A stretch of 5,020 nt of DNA, from the NCBI GenBank assembly GCA_001897035.1, contig MKRS01000736.1, positions 1 to 5,020 of the forward strand, written 5' to 3'. Each line of letters opens with the position of its first letter. Position 1 is the first letter of the stretch. The translations under genes were made by a program, and so were the position numbers. The notes below the pieces were generated by a model. That model ran no database searches and was not told the DNA's origin. It saw only the letters and a list, made by a program, of their open reading frames with translations. This document shows, piece after piece, positions 1-5,020 of this stretch. This DNA is from Bacteroidales bacterium 45-6. GTDB taxonomy: Bacteria; Bacteroidota; Bacteroidia; Bacteroidales; Dysgonomonadaceae.

Positions 1-245
1 TGGACGAACTCAAATTCGAGTTCAAGTGCCAATACGACGAGAAAGACAGCATCGGAAAGCGCTACCGCCGCCAAGATGCTATCGGAACACCTTTCTGCGT
101 GACGGTGGACCACCAGACCCTCGAAGATGGGCAAGTGACGATTCGCCACCGCGACTCCATGCAACAAGAGCGCGTGGCCATCAACCAATTGAAAGAAATC
201 ATTTCGGAAAAAGTGAGTCTGAAGGCTCTTTTGAAATCACTTTAG
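1..245 (+). CDS. glyQS: Glycyl-tRNA synthetase, C-terminal end (partial)
   Basis: The 5' part lies outside the window; codons are read from base 3 and the stop is TAG at 243-245, leaving 80 residues. The enzyme charges tRNA-Gly with glycine in the cytoplasm. The visible part belongs to the C-terminal anticodon-binding domain: it contains [20 protein letters not shown], then [20 protein letters not shown] and ERVAINQL, a run I recognise from the single-chain, dimeric (archaeal/eukaryotic-like) class II glycine ligase used by Bacteroidetes, not the alpha2beta2 form. The ending LKALLKSL is a plausible natural C-terminus. The frame stays open for a further 58 codons past the TAG (to 420-422), but that stretch does not look like protein and runs into a hairpin, so I take the TAG as the true end. 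No terminator lies directly behind it; the first is at 373-408. Confidence 0.93.
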   Translation, partial: DELKFEFKCQYDEKDSIGKRYRRQDAIGTPFCVTVDHQTLEDGQVTIRHRDSMQQERVAINQLKEIISEKVSLKALLKSL

Positions 246-267
246 AAGCAAAACAAGCATAGAAGCT

Positions 268-345
268 ATGATGAACCTCGTTCTGAATATTTCAGCAGTC
301 ATTATTATTATCGTCATCGGAATCCCCAGGATTTACCGAAGGTGA
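268..345 (+). CDS. Putative leader peptide rich in Ile/Val codons
   Basis: A 25-codon frame with tandem ATG codons at 268 and 271 and a TGA at 343-345. Eight codons are Ile, three Val and two Leu, so 13 of 25 specify branched-chain amino acids. They are concentrated at 298-324, read as VIIIIVIGI, including four Ile codons in a row at 301-312. The peptide ends PRIYRR. Its last four codons (331-342) are also the 5' arm of a possible antiterminator, and its stop codon lies just after that arm, which is where a leader-peptide stop sits in attenuators such as those of ilvGMEDA and ilvBN. I infer that its translation, not its product, is what matters. The alternative is a very small membrane protein (hydrophobic core, positive tail) or chance. 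No Shine-Dalgarno sequence is seen, as is usual in Bacteroidetes. Confidence 0.6.
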   Translation: MMNLVLNISAVIIIIVIGIPRIYRR

Positions 346-408
346 TCGCTTTTGTGCCACTCAAAAACATCCACTCCCTTTCGGTAAATGCCGGAAGGGA
401 GTTTTTTT
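298..408 (+). promoter_or_regulatory. Candidate ribosome-mediated transcription attenuator (branched-chain amino acid type)
   Basis: Three competing RNA pairings can be drawn. Pairing 1:2 joins 317-325 (TCGGAATCC) to 329-339 (GGATT, bulged TA, CCGA) over a CCA loop, extendable by TCA 314-316 with TGA 343-345 across a bulge. Pairing 2:3 joins ATTTACCGAA (331-340) to TTCGGTAAAT (380-389) perfectly, plus one G-T and one G-C pair out to 342/378. Pairing 3:4 joins 373-384 to 391-402 and is followed by T 402-408. Pairings 2:3 and 3:4 share 378-384, so they exclude each other. A ribosome stalled at the Ile codons 301-316 would cover arm 1 and free arm 2 to form the antiterminator; one reaching the stop at 343 would cover arm 2 and allow termination. 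The regulated gene would be the aminotransferase at 434. The pairings are seen; the mechanism is inferred. The promoter feeding this leader was not identified. Confidence 0.62.
373..408 (+). terminator. Intrinsic terminator (hairpin plus T-run) before the aminotransferase
   Basis: The arm ACTCCCTTTCGG (373-384) pairs with CCGGAAGGGAGT (391-402) over the loop TAAATG: 12 pairs with one T-G wobble, then T 402-408. It lies 128 bases after the glyQS stop and only 25 bases before the aminotransferase start. It therefore either ends the glyQS transcript or, more interestingly, acts as the terminator of an attenuator for the next gene. Both could be true if transcription reads through from glyQS. Confidence 0.88.
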
Positions 409-433
409 ATACCCAATTTTAAATCTGTTGATT

Positions 434-1621
434 ATGGAATTTTCTACTGAAAACAAATTTGCCCGCCGAATGGACGGGGTGCCACGCTCCTTTATCCGGG
501 AGATCCTCAAAGTGGCTATTTCCCCCGACATCATTTCTTTTGCAGGCGGGCTTCCCAACAAAGATTTTTTCCCGATGGAAGAACTACGGGATTGCGCCAT
601 GAAACTCATGTCGGGAACCGACCGAAACATCTTCCAGTATGCCAATACGGAAGGCTACTTGCCCTTGCGCCAAAAGATTGCGGAGCGATATGCCCAAAAA
701 GGCTTAAAGATTGATCCGGCCAACATTCTCATCACCAATGGATCGCAGCAGGGACTCGATTTGCTGGGGAAAATATTCATCAACGAGGGTGACCCTGTCC
801 TGATAGAAGAGCCAGGTTATCTGGGGGCGATACAGGCATTCTCGATCTTCAAGCCACAATTCGTGACAATTCCCCTGCGGGAAACCGGCATCGACGTGGC
901 CTTGTTCAAAGAAAAAATCGAGCTCCATCAGCCTAAGATTGCCTATCTGATCCCCAACTTTCAAAATCCGTCGGGAATCAGCTATTCTGAAAGCGTGAGG
1001 AAGGAAATAGCGAATTCTTGCAGCAAGAAACAAATATTTTTGGTGGAAGACGATCCCTACGGAGACATCCGCTTCAAAGGAGTGGCGAAGCATTCGCTTC
1101 ACCACTACCTGCCCGATCGGACCATCCTACTGGGAACATTCTCCAAAACCGTGGTGCCGGCGTTCCGCATGGGCTGGATTGTGGCACCGGACGAGGTGAT
1201 GGAAAAACTAATCATCGCCAAGCAAGCAGCCGACTTGCATACCGATTATTTCACGCAACGGCTCGTGCATCAGTATCTCTCGGACTACAACATCGACGAA
1301 CACATATCCCGGATATGCGCAACCTACGGCAAGCAAGCCGCAGCCATGCTGAATGCGATGGAAAAATACTTTCCCAAGGAAGTGAAATACACCACGCCCG
1401 AAGGCGGCATGTTCCTTTGGGTCACACTGCCCGAAGGGCAAGATGCGCTCCAAGTATTTGATCTGGCAATAAAAGAAAATGTGGCTTTTGTGCCTGGGAA
1501 TCCATTTTATGTGGACAAGGCAAACGTGAACACCTTACGCCTCAATTTCTCCTGTTCGAACGAGGCGGAGACAGAGGAAGGCATCAGGCGGCTGGGAAAT
1601 GTGTTGAAGAAAATCAAATAG
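434..1621 (+). CDS. PLP-dependent aminotransferase, class I/II fold type I (LysN/2-aminoadipate-like)
   Basis: A 395-residue cytoplasmic transaminase, full length for the family. From the ATG at 434 it shows ISFAGGLP (about 34-41), YANTEGYLPLR (69-79), the PLP-phosphate region NGSQQGLDLLGK (102-113), PNFQNPSG with the cofactor-contacting Asn178, EDDPYGD with Asp207 for the PLP ring nitrogen and Tyr209, GTFSKTVVPAFRMGW with the Schiff-base Lys238 and Arg246, and NTLRLNFS with Arg369 for the substrate carboxylate. The overall pattern, including AKQAADLHT and the GGMFLW segment, resembles Thermus LysN and MocR-type aminotransferase domains, but no GntR DNA-binding domain is attached. LysN-type enzymes are known to accept 2-aminoadipate, leucine, glutamate and aromatic amino acids, so the substrate is not fixed by sequence. 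A TTG at 428 would add two residues; I prefer the ATG. The upstream Ile-rich leader suggests a branched-chain substrate (inference). Confidence 0.93.
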   Translation: MEFSTENKFARRMDGVPRSFIREILKVAISPDIISFAGGLPNKDFFPMEELRDCAMKLMSGTDRNIFQYANTEGYLPLRQKIAERYAQKGLKIDPANILITNGSQQGLDLLGKIFINEGDPVLIEEPGYLGAIQAFSIFKPQFVTIPLRETGIDVALFKEKIELHQPKIAYLIPNFQNPSGISYSESVRKEIANSCSKKQIFLVEDDPYGDIRFKGVAKHSLHHYLPDRTILLGTFSKTVVPAFRMGWIVAPDEVMEKLIIAKQAADLHTDYFTQRLVHQYLSDYNIDEHISRICATYGKQAAAMLNAMEKYFPKEVKYTTPEGGMFLWVTLPEGQDALQVFDLAIKENVAFVPGNPFYVDKANVNTLRLNFSCSNEAETEEGIRRLGNVLKKIK

Positions 1622-1744
1622 CAGCGGAGGACAAAAAACAAGGGCGTTGCAAACGATAAACACCGTTGTTTTATTTATTTTCCGATAAGCATTTTCGGAT
1701 TCGGCAAGCCTCTTCAATTTGAAATCTGGGTGGCACCTACACAA
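1622..1744. other. Convergent intergenic stretch with only weak structure
   Basis: This AT-rich spacer follows the aminotransferase stop. Bases 1650-1668 can form a small bulged hairpin (CAA plus CG with CG plus TTG) ahead of the T-rich run 1669-1682, and TCCGA 1681-1685 pairs with TCGGA 1695-1699. Either is too short to call a terminator with confidence. I see no gene or RNA in it. Confidence 0.5.
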
Positions 1745-1778
1745 AAAAAGAATATCCCAGGCCTGGGATATTCTTTTT
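1745..1778. terminator. Bidirectional intrinsic terminator, perfect 34-base palindrome
   Basis: The half-site AATATCCCAGG (1751-1761) is mirrored exactly by CCTGGGATATT (1762-1772), and the symmetry continues through AAAAAG at 1745-1750 and CTTTTT at 1773-1778. On either strand this gives a GC-cored hairpin followed by a T-run. It lies 123 bases after the aminotransferase stop and 28 bases after the pnp stop, between the two convergent genes, and can end transcription from both sides. Confidence 0.92.
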
Positions 1779-1806
1779 CATATTTAAGAAAACATTGTGT
1801 TTTTCT

Positions 1807-3960
1807 TTAATCCTCTTTCTTCTGAACGGGTTTTTCCGGACGAGGAGGACGAGGAAGAAGCGCTTTACGCGACAACTTCAACTTTCCGGTCTTCGGATCC
1901 ACGTCGATCAACTTCAGTTCAAGAATGTCGCCTTCTTTGAGTCCTGCATCTTCAATCTTTTCGATGCGGTCCCAACTGATTTCGGAAATGTGGAGCAAGC
2001 CATCTTTTCCAGGAAGGAATTCGCAGAAAGCACCGTAAGGCATCACCGAACGTACTTTTGACTGATACACCTCTCCTACTTCAGGCACAGCAACGATTCC
2101 TCTGATCTTATCCAAAGCAGCATCGATCGAGCCCTTGTTGTTGGCAGATACTTCCACACGACCCTGACCGTCAATTTCTTCGATGGTGATGACCGCTCCG
2201 GTTTCTTCCTGAATACCCTGGATGATTTTTCCACCCGGGCCAATCACAGCACCAATGAAGTCTTTTGCGATGAAAAGGACTTCGATTCGAGGAGCATGAG
2301 GTTTGAGGTCGGAACGAACTTCAGGCAATGTCTCGAGAATCTTGCCCAAAATGTGAAGGCGGCCTTCGCGAGCTTGAGCCAAAGCCCTTTCCAGAATTTC
2401 GTAAGAAAGACCGTCCACCTTAATATCCATCTGGGTAGCGGTGATACCGTCACGAGTTCCACACACCTTGAAGTCCATGTCGCCCAAGTGGTCTTCATCG
2501 CCCAAAATATCGGAAAGTACGGCAAAATTTGTCCCTTTGTTTTCGGAGATCAATCCCATCGCGATTCCGGAAACCGGTTTCTTGATGGTAACACCGGCAT
2601 CCATCAACGAAAGCGTACCGGCACAAACCGTAGCCATGGAAGAAGAACCGTTGGATTCCAAAATATCGGAAACGACACGTATCACGTAAGGATAGTTTTT
2701 CGGGATCATCCGTTTCAATGCACGGTGAGCCAAGTTTCCGTGACCAATCTCGCGGCGTCCGACACCTCTTTGTGGACGTGCGTCGCCGGTGGAAAATGGA
2801 GGGAAATTGTAGTGCAGCAAAAAACGTTCTTTGTCGCGAACCAGCACGTCGTCCACAATCTTTTCGTCGAGCTTGGTTCCCAAAGTCACCGTTGACAACG
2901 ATTGTGTTTCACCGCGGGTGAACACGGCTGATCCGTGAGGTCCTGGCACATAATCCACTTCGCTCCAGATGGGGCGTATTTCGGTGGTTTTACGGCCATC
3001 AAGGCGTTTGCCTTCGTCCAAGATGGAACGGCGCATAGCTTCTTTTTCCACATCATGGTAATAACGTGAAATCAAGCCAGCTTTTTCCGCCAATTCTTCT
3101 TCGGTGAAAGTTGCTTTATATTCGTCCAAAACAGCTTTGAAATTATCGCTGCGTTCGTGTTTGTTCGGGTTGCAGGAAGTAGCCACGGCAAAAGCCTTGT
3201 CGTAGCATTTTGCCCACACATCCTTGCGGAGGTCTTCGTCGTTTGTCTCGTGCGAATAGGTGCGTTTCACGGTTTTTCCGCAAAGCTCCATCAATTCCAA
3301 CTGAGCCTGGCATTGCACCTTGATGGCTTCGTGCGCAAACTTGATCGCTTCCAGCATTTCAGTTTCCGACACTTCGTCCATTTCGCCTTCCACCATCATG
3401 ATGTTGTCTATGGTGGCACCCACCATAATGTCCATGTCTGCTTGTTCCAACTGGCTAAAGGTAGGGTTCACGACAAACTTTCCGTCCACACGTGCAACAC
3501 GCACTTCGGAGATAGGACCGTTGAAAGGAATGTCGGAAACAGCCAAAGCCGTAGAAGCCGCCAAACCGGCCAAAGCGTCGGGAATGTCTTCACCGTCGGC
3601 AGAGAAGAGGATGATATTTACAAAAACTTCTGCATGGAAATCATCGGGGAAAAGTGGGCGGAGAGCTCTGTCCACCAAGCGGCAAGTCAAAATCTCGTAA
3701 TCCGAGGGACGTCCCTCCCTTTTCATAAATCCACCGGGGAATCTACCATAGGCAGAGAATTTTTCTTTGTACTCCACTTGAAGTGGCATGAAGTCAACAC
3801 CGGGATTTGCATCTTTTGCGGCACAAACAGTGGCGAGTAGCATCGTGTTTCCTAACCATACGGTTACAGCTCCATCCGCTTGTTTGGCCAATTTTCCAGT
3901 TTCGAGCGTGATGGTGCGACCATCTCCGAGCTCAATACTTTTTCTAATTGGTTCAATCAT
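1807..3960 (-). CDS. pnp: Polynucleotide phosphorylase (polyribonucleotide nucleotidyltransferase)
   Basis: A 717-residue, complete PNPase, the 3'-to-5' phosphorolytic exoribonuclease that releases nucleoside diphosphates in mRNA decay and works as a homotrimer. Domains in order: first RNase PH-like core (about 10-145), helical linker (about 150-315), second RNase PH core (about 325-465 with its C-terminal subdomain to about 550), KH (about 556-620) and S1 (about 626-700). Visible key residues are GRREIGHG with Arg402/Arg403 and SNGSSSMA (436-443) for phosphate and RNA binding, and [17 protein letters not shown] with Asp490, Asp496 and Lys498, matching E. coli D486, D492 and K494. The KH loop is IGPGGKII (573-580). 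The RNA-gripping loop is GGFMKREGR where E. coli has SFFRREGR. The tail after S1 is short and rich in Pro and Lys. The text closely matches Bacteroides-type PNPases. The ATG at 3960 gives the usual family N-terminus. Confidence 0.98.
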   Translation of the reverse strand: MIEPIRKSIELGDGRTITLETGKLAKQADGAVTVWLGNTMLLATVCAAKDANPGVDFMPLQVEYKEKFSAYGRFPGGFMKREGRPSDYEILTCRLVDRALRPLFPDDFHAEVFVNIILFSADGEDIPDALAGLAASTALAVSDIPFNGPISEVRVARVDGKFVVNPTFSQLEQADMDIMVGATIDNIMMVEGEMDEVSETEMLEAIKFAHEAIKVQCQAQLELMELCGKTVKRTYSHETNDEDLRKDVWAKCYDKAFAVATSCNPNKHERSDNFKAVLDEYKATFTEEELAEKAGLISRYYHDVEKEAMRRSILDEGKRLDGRKTTEIRPIWSEVDYVPGPHGSAVFTRGETQSLSTVTLGTKLDEKIVDDVLVRDKERFLLHYNFPPFSTGDARPQRGVGRREIGHGNLAHRALKRMIPKNYPYVIRVVSDILESNGSSSMATVCAGTLSLMDAGVTIKKPVSGIAMGLISENKGTNFAVLSDILGDEDHLGDMDFKVCGTRDGITATQMDIKVDGLSYEILERALAQAREGRLHILGKILETLPEVRSDLKPHAPRIEVLFIAKDFIGAVIGPGGKIIQGIQEETGAVITIEEIDGQGRVEVSANNKGSIDAALDKIRGIVAVPEVGEVYQSKVRSVMPYGAFCEFLPGKDGLLHISEISWDRIEKIEDAGLKEGDILELKLIDVDPKTGKLKLSRKALLPRPPRPEKPVQKKED

Positions 3961-3989
3961 AAATTATCATATTATCGTCAAAATTCGCA

Positions 3990-4024
3990 CAAAGTTAGTC
4001 AAACTTTTAATTGAAAATAACAAA
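3990..4024 (-). promoter_or_regulatory. pnp: Candidate Bacteroidetes-type promoter of pnp
   Basis: On the minus strand TAACTTTG (3997-3990) matches the Bacteroidetes -7 consensus TAnnTTTG exactly, and a TTTG (4024-4021) lies 23 bases upstream. The usual gap between the two elements is roughly 19-21, so the -33 match is slightly far. A start near 3982-3985 would leave a 5' leader of about 25 bases before the pnp ATG. There is no Shine-Dalgarno sequence in the AT-rich leader. Confidence 0.45.
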
Positions 4025-4054
4025 TCCCTTAAAAATATTCATTCCAAGGGATTT
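4022..4054 (-). terminator. Hairpin terminator after the TlpA-like gene
   Basis: AAATCCCTT (4022-4030) and AAGGGATTT (4046-4054) form a perfect 9-base-pair stem with a 15-base loop. On the minus strand the stem is followed by GTTATTTTC, a broken T-tract. It lies 46 bases downstream of the TlpA-like stop codon and upstream of pnp, so it probably separates the two transcription units. The long loop and imperfect T-tract make it a moderate terminator. Confidence 0.6.
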
Positions 4055-4100
4055 ATTGATTTTACATGCAGAAAACAGGGGCTATTTCACCCATTTGATC

Positions 4101-5020
4101 CTACTTGATAAGTTCGGTCAACTTCGCTTTGAGTTCTTCTCCACGAAGGTTCTTTGCAATGATCTTGCCTGCTGGATCAAGCAGGAAGTTTTGGGGAATG
4201 GATTGCACACCATACAAGGCGGCGACTTCGTTTTGCCAACCTTTCAGGTCGGACACCTGCGTCCATTGCAACTTGTCGGCTTCGATTGCTTTTTCCCAAT
4301 TGGCTTTTGCATTGTCTAAGGAAACACCCAGAATGGTGAAGTTCTTATCTTTAAACTGGCTGTAAGCCTCCACTACCGTCGGATTTTCACGGCGGCAGGG
4401 ACCACACCAAGAAGCCCAAAAATCGACCAAGACATATTTGCCACGCAAGCTCGATAATTTCACGGGAGTTCCTTTCGTATCGTTTTGGGTAAAATCGGGA
4501 GCAATGGCGCCCACGGCAACAGCCTTCAAGCTGGCGATCTTTTGAGCAAATTCTTTTCCTTCGCGTGAATTTTTCAATGCAGGGGCAAGGCTCTGGAACA
4601 AAGGTTCAATTTCGGCCACTTCAGGAGAATATCCTCCAATCTGGGACAAGGCGAAGAAACTCACAAAAGAAGACTTGTTTTGCTCCAGGAAGGATTTCAT
4701 GGTTGCTTTCTCCTGTTTGGACAGCTCCTCATCGCGTGCTTCGATCTTGGACATGAAAGCCGGGTCTTTTTTTTGCTCATCCGACGCCGCTTGGTATTCT
4801 TTCATCAATGCCTCCTGCTGGAGAGAAACGGGCTTCAGCATATTTTTCAATTTCGCGTAGTCGTTGTTCGTAGGCGAAGAAACAACCACCGTTCTTGCGG
4901 AATCAACACCAGTGATGGCCACCACACCTTTTTCGAGGTAAAGCAAGGTCATGTCGTTGTTGCGGGCTACTTTTTCCTTGCGCATGAAAGCCAAGCGTGC
5001 TTGCATGGGTTCAGTCACTT
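4101..5020 (-). CDS. TlpA-family thioredoxin-fold protein (partial, N-terminus beyond the window)
   Basis: The coding frame enters from beyond base 5020 and ends at the TAG at 4101-4103, giving about 305 visible residues. Counting from the GTG codon at 5018 (an internal valine, not the start), residues 1-165 are mostly helical and charged, with the segment EKGVVAITG, and probably belong to the N-terminal DUF4369-like part of Bacteroidetes TlpA proteins. The region from about 170 is an AhpC/TSA-Redoxin domain: GAIAPDFTQNDTKGTPVKLS, GKYVLVDFWASWCGPCRREN with the WCGPC redox pair (Cys205 and Cys208), ILGVSLD, and the cis-proline loop IPQNFLLDPAGKI with Pro275. Such proteins reduce or exchange disulfides outside the cytoplasm, usually as exported or lipid-anchored proteins; the signal peptide that would show this is not in the window. 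The partner is unknown. It precedes pnp on the same strand with a 140-base gap and appears to be a separate transcription unit. Confidence 0.93.
   Translation of the reverse strand, partial: VTEPMQARLAFMRKEKVARNNDMTLLYLEKGVVAITGVDSARTVVVSSPTNNDYAKLKNMLKPVSLQQEALMKEYQAASDEQKKDPAFMSKIEARDEELSKQEKATMKSFLEQNKSSFVSFFALSQIGGYSPEVAEIEPLFQSLAPALKNSREGKEFAQKIASLKAVAVGAIAPDFTQNDTKGTPVKLSSLRGKYVLVDFWASWCGPCRRENPTVVEAYSQFKDKNFTILGVSLDNAKANWEKAIEADKLQWTQVSDLKGWQNEVAALYGVQSIPQNFLLDPAGKIIAKNLRGEELKAKLTELIK

Noticed and set aside
26..262. Plus-strand ATG open frame of 78 codons at the left edge.
   Set aside because: It overlaps the glyQS coding frame out of register; its Arg/Pro-rich translation is a shadow of that gene.
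200..267. Search for a TAnnTTTG/TTTG promoter driving the leader peptide and aminotransferase.
   Set aside because: A TTTG occurs at 230-233 but no matching -7 element follows at the right spacing. The leader may be transcribed by read-through from glyQS or from a divergent promoter that I cannot recognise.
246..422. Open frame continuing in frame for 58 codons after the glyQS TAG stop, which might suggest stop read-through or a split C-terminus.
   Set aside because: The residues are low in protein-like character (for example SSHYYYRHRNPQ), there is no ATG, the end overlaps the terminator hairpin, and the glyQS sequence before the TAG already has a normal C-terminus. An opening of this length is expected by chance fairly often.
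428..436. TTG at 428 as the aminotransferase start.
   Set aside because: The ATG at 434 is two codons downstream, is the commoner start codon, and costs no conserved sequence.
1650..1682. Small bulged hairpin followed by a T-rich run shortly after the aminotransferase stop.
   Set aside because: Only five to six pairs with a bulge; the palindrome at 1745-1778 is a much stronger terminator.
1535..1744. Minus-strand 69-codon open frame overlapping the end of the aminotransferase.
   Set aside because: About 40 percent lies antisense to conserved aminotransferase codons, and it has no recognisable motif or promoter.
2296..3840. Long plus-strand open frames antisense to pnp (199 codons at 2296-2895, 227 codons at 3157-3840).
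   Set aside because: They are rich in His, Phe and Ser from reverse-complemented pnp codons and show no recognisable domain, while the opposite strand is an unmistakable full-length PNPase.
5016..5018. GTG at the right edge as the start of the TlpA-like gene.
   Set aside because: The frame stays open to the window edge and the protein lacks a signal peptide and the beginning of its N-terminal domain, so this is an internal valine codon.

Overview
The window looks like core chromosome of a member of the Bacteroidetes, most likely order Bacteroidales. The reasons are the PNPase sequence, a single-chain glycyl-tRNA synthetase tail, a TlpA-like thioredoxin lipoprotein/exported-type protein, an apparent lack of Shine-Dalgarno sequences, and a Bacteroidetes-like TAnnTTTG promoter element upstream of pnp. 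No mobile element, CRISPR array, tRNA or rRNA gene was seen.

Layout. Bases 1-245 (+) are the C-terminal end of glycyl-tRNA synthetase. Bases 246-433 form a leader region with a 25-codon peptide rich in isoleucine, valine and leucine codons, followed by a strong hairpin with a T-run. Bases 434-1621 (+) encode a fold-type-I PLP aminotransferase of the LysN/2-aminoadipate type. Bases 1622-1806 hold a convergent, perfectly palindromic bidirectional terminator. Bases 1807-3960 (-) encode polynucleotide phosphorylase (pnp). Bases 3961-4100 hold the probable pnp promoter and the terminator of the next gene. Bases 4101-5020 (-) are most of a TlpA-family thioredoxin-fold protein whose N-terminus lies beyond the window.

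The most interesting point is 268-408. The leader peptide carries VIIIIVIGI, and the RNA can fold in mutually exclusive ways: 314-325 with 329-345 (1:2), 331-342 with 378-389 (2:3, antiterminator), and 373-384 with 391-402 followed by a T-run (3:4, terminator). This is the architecture of ribosome-mediated transcription attenuation as in the enterobacterial ilv leaders. It suggests that the aminotransferase is induced when charged tRNA-Ile (and perhaps tRNA-Val) is scarce, which points to a role in branched-chain amino acid metabolism. The base complementarity and codon content are read directly from the sequence; the regulation is inference. The remaining genes are ordinary housekeeping or envelope functions.
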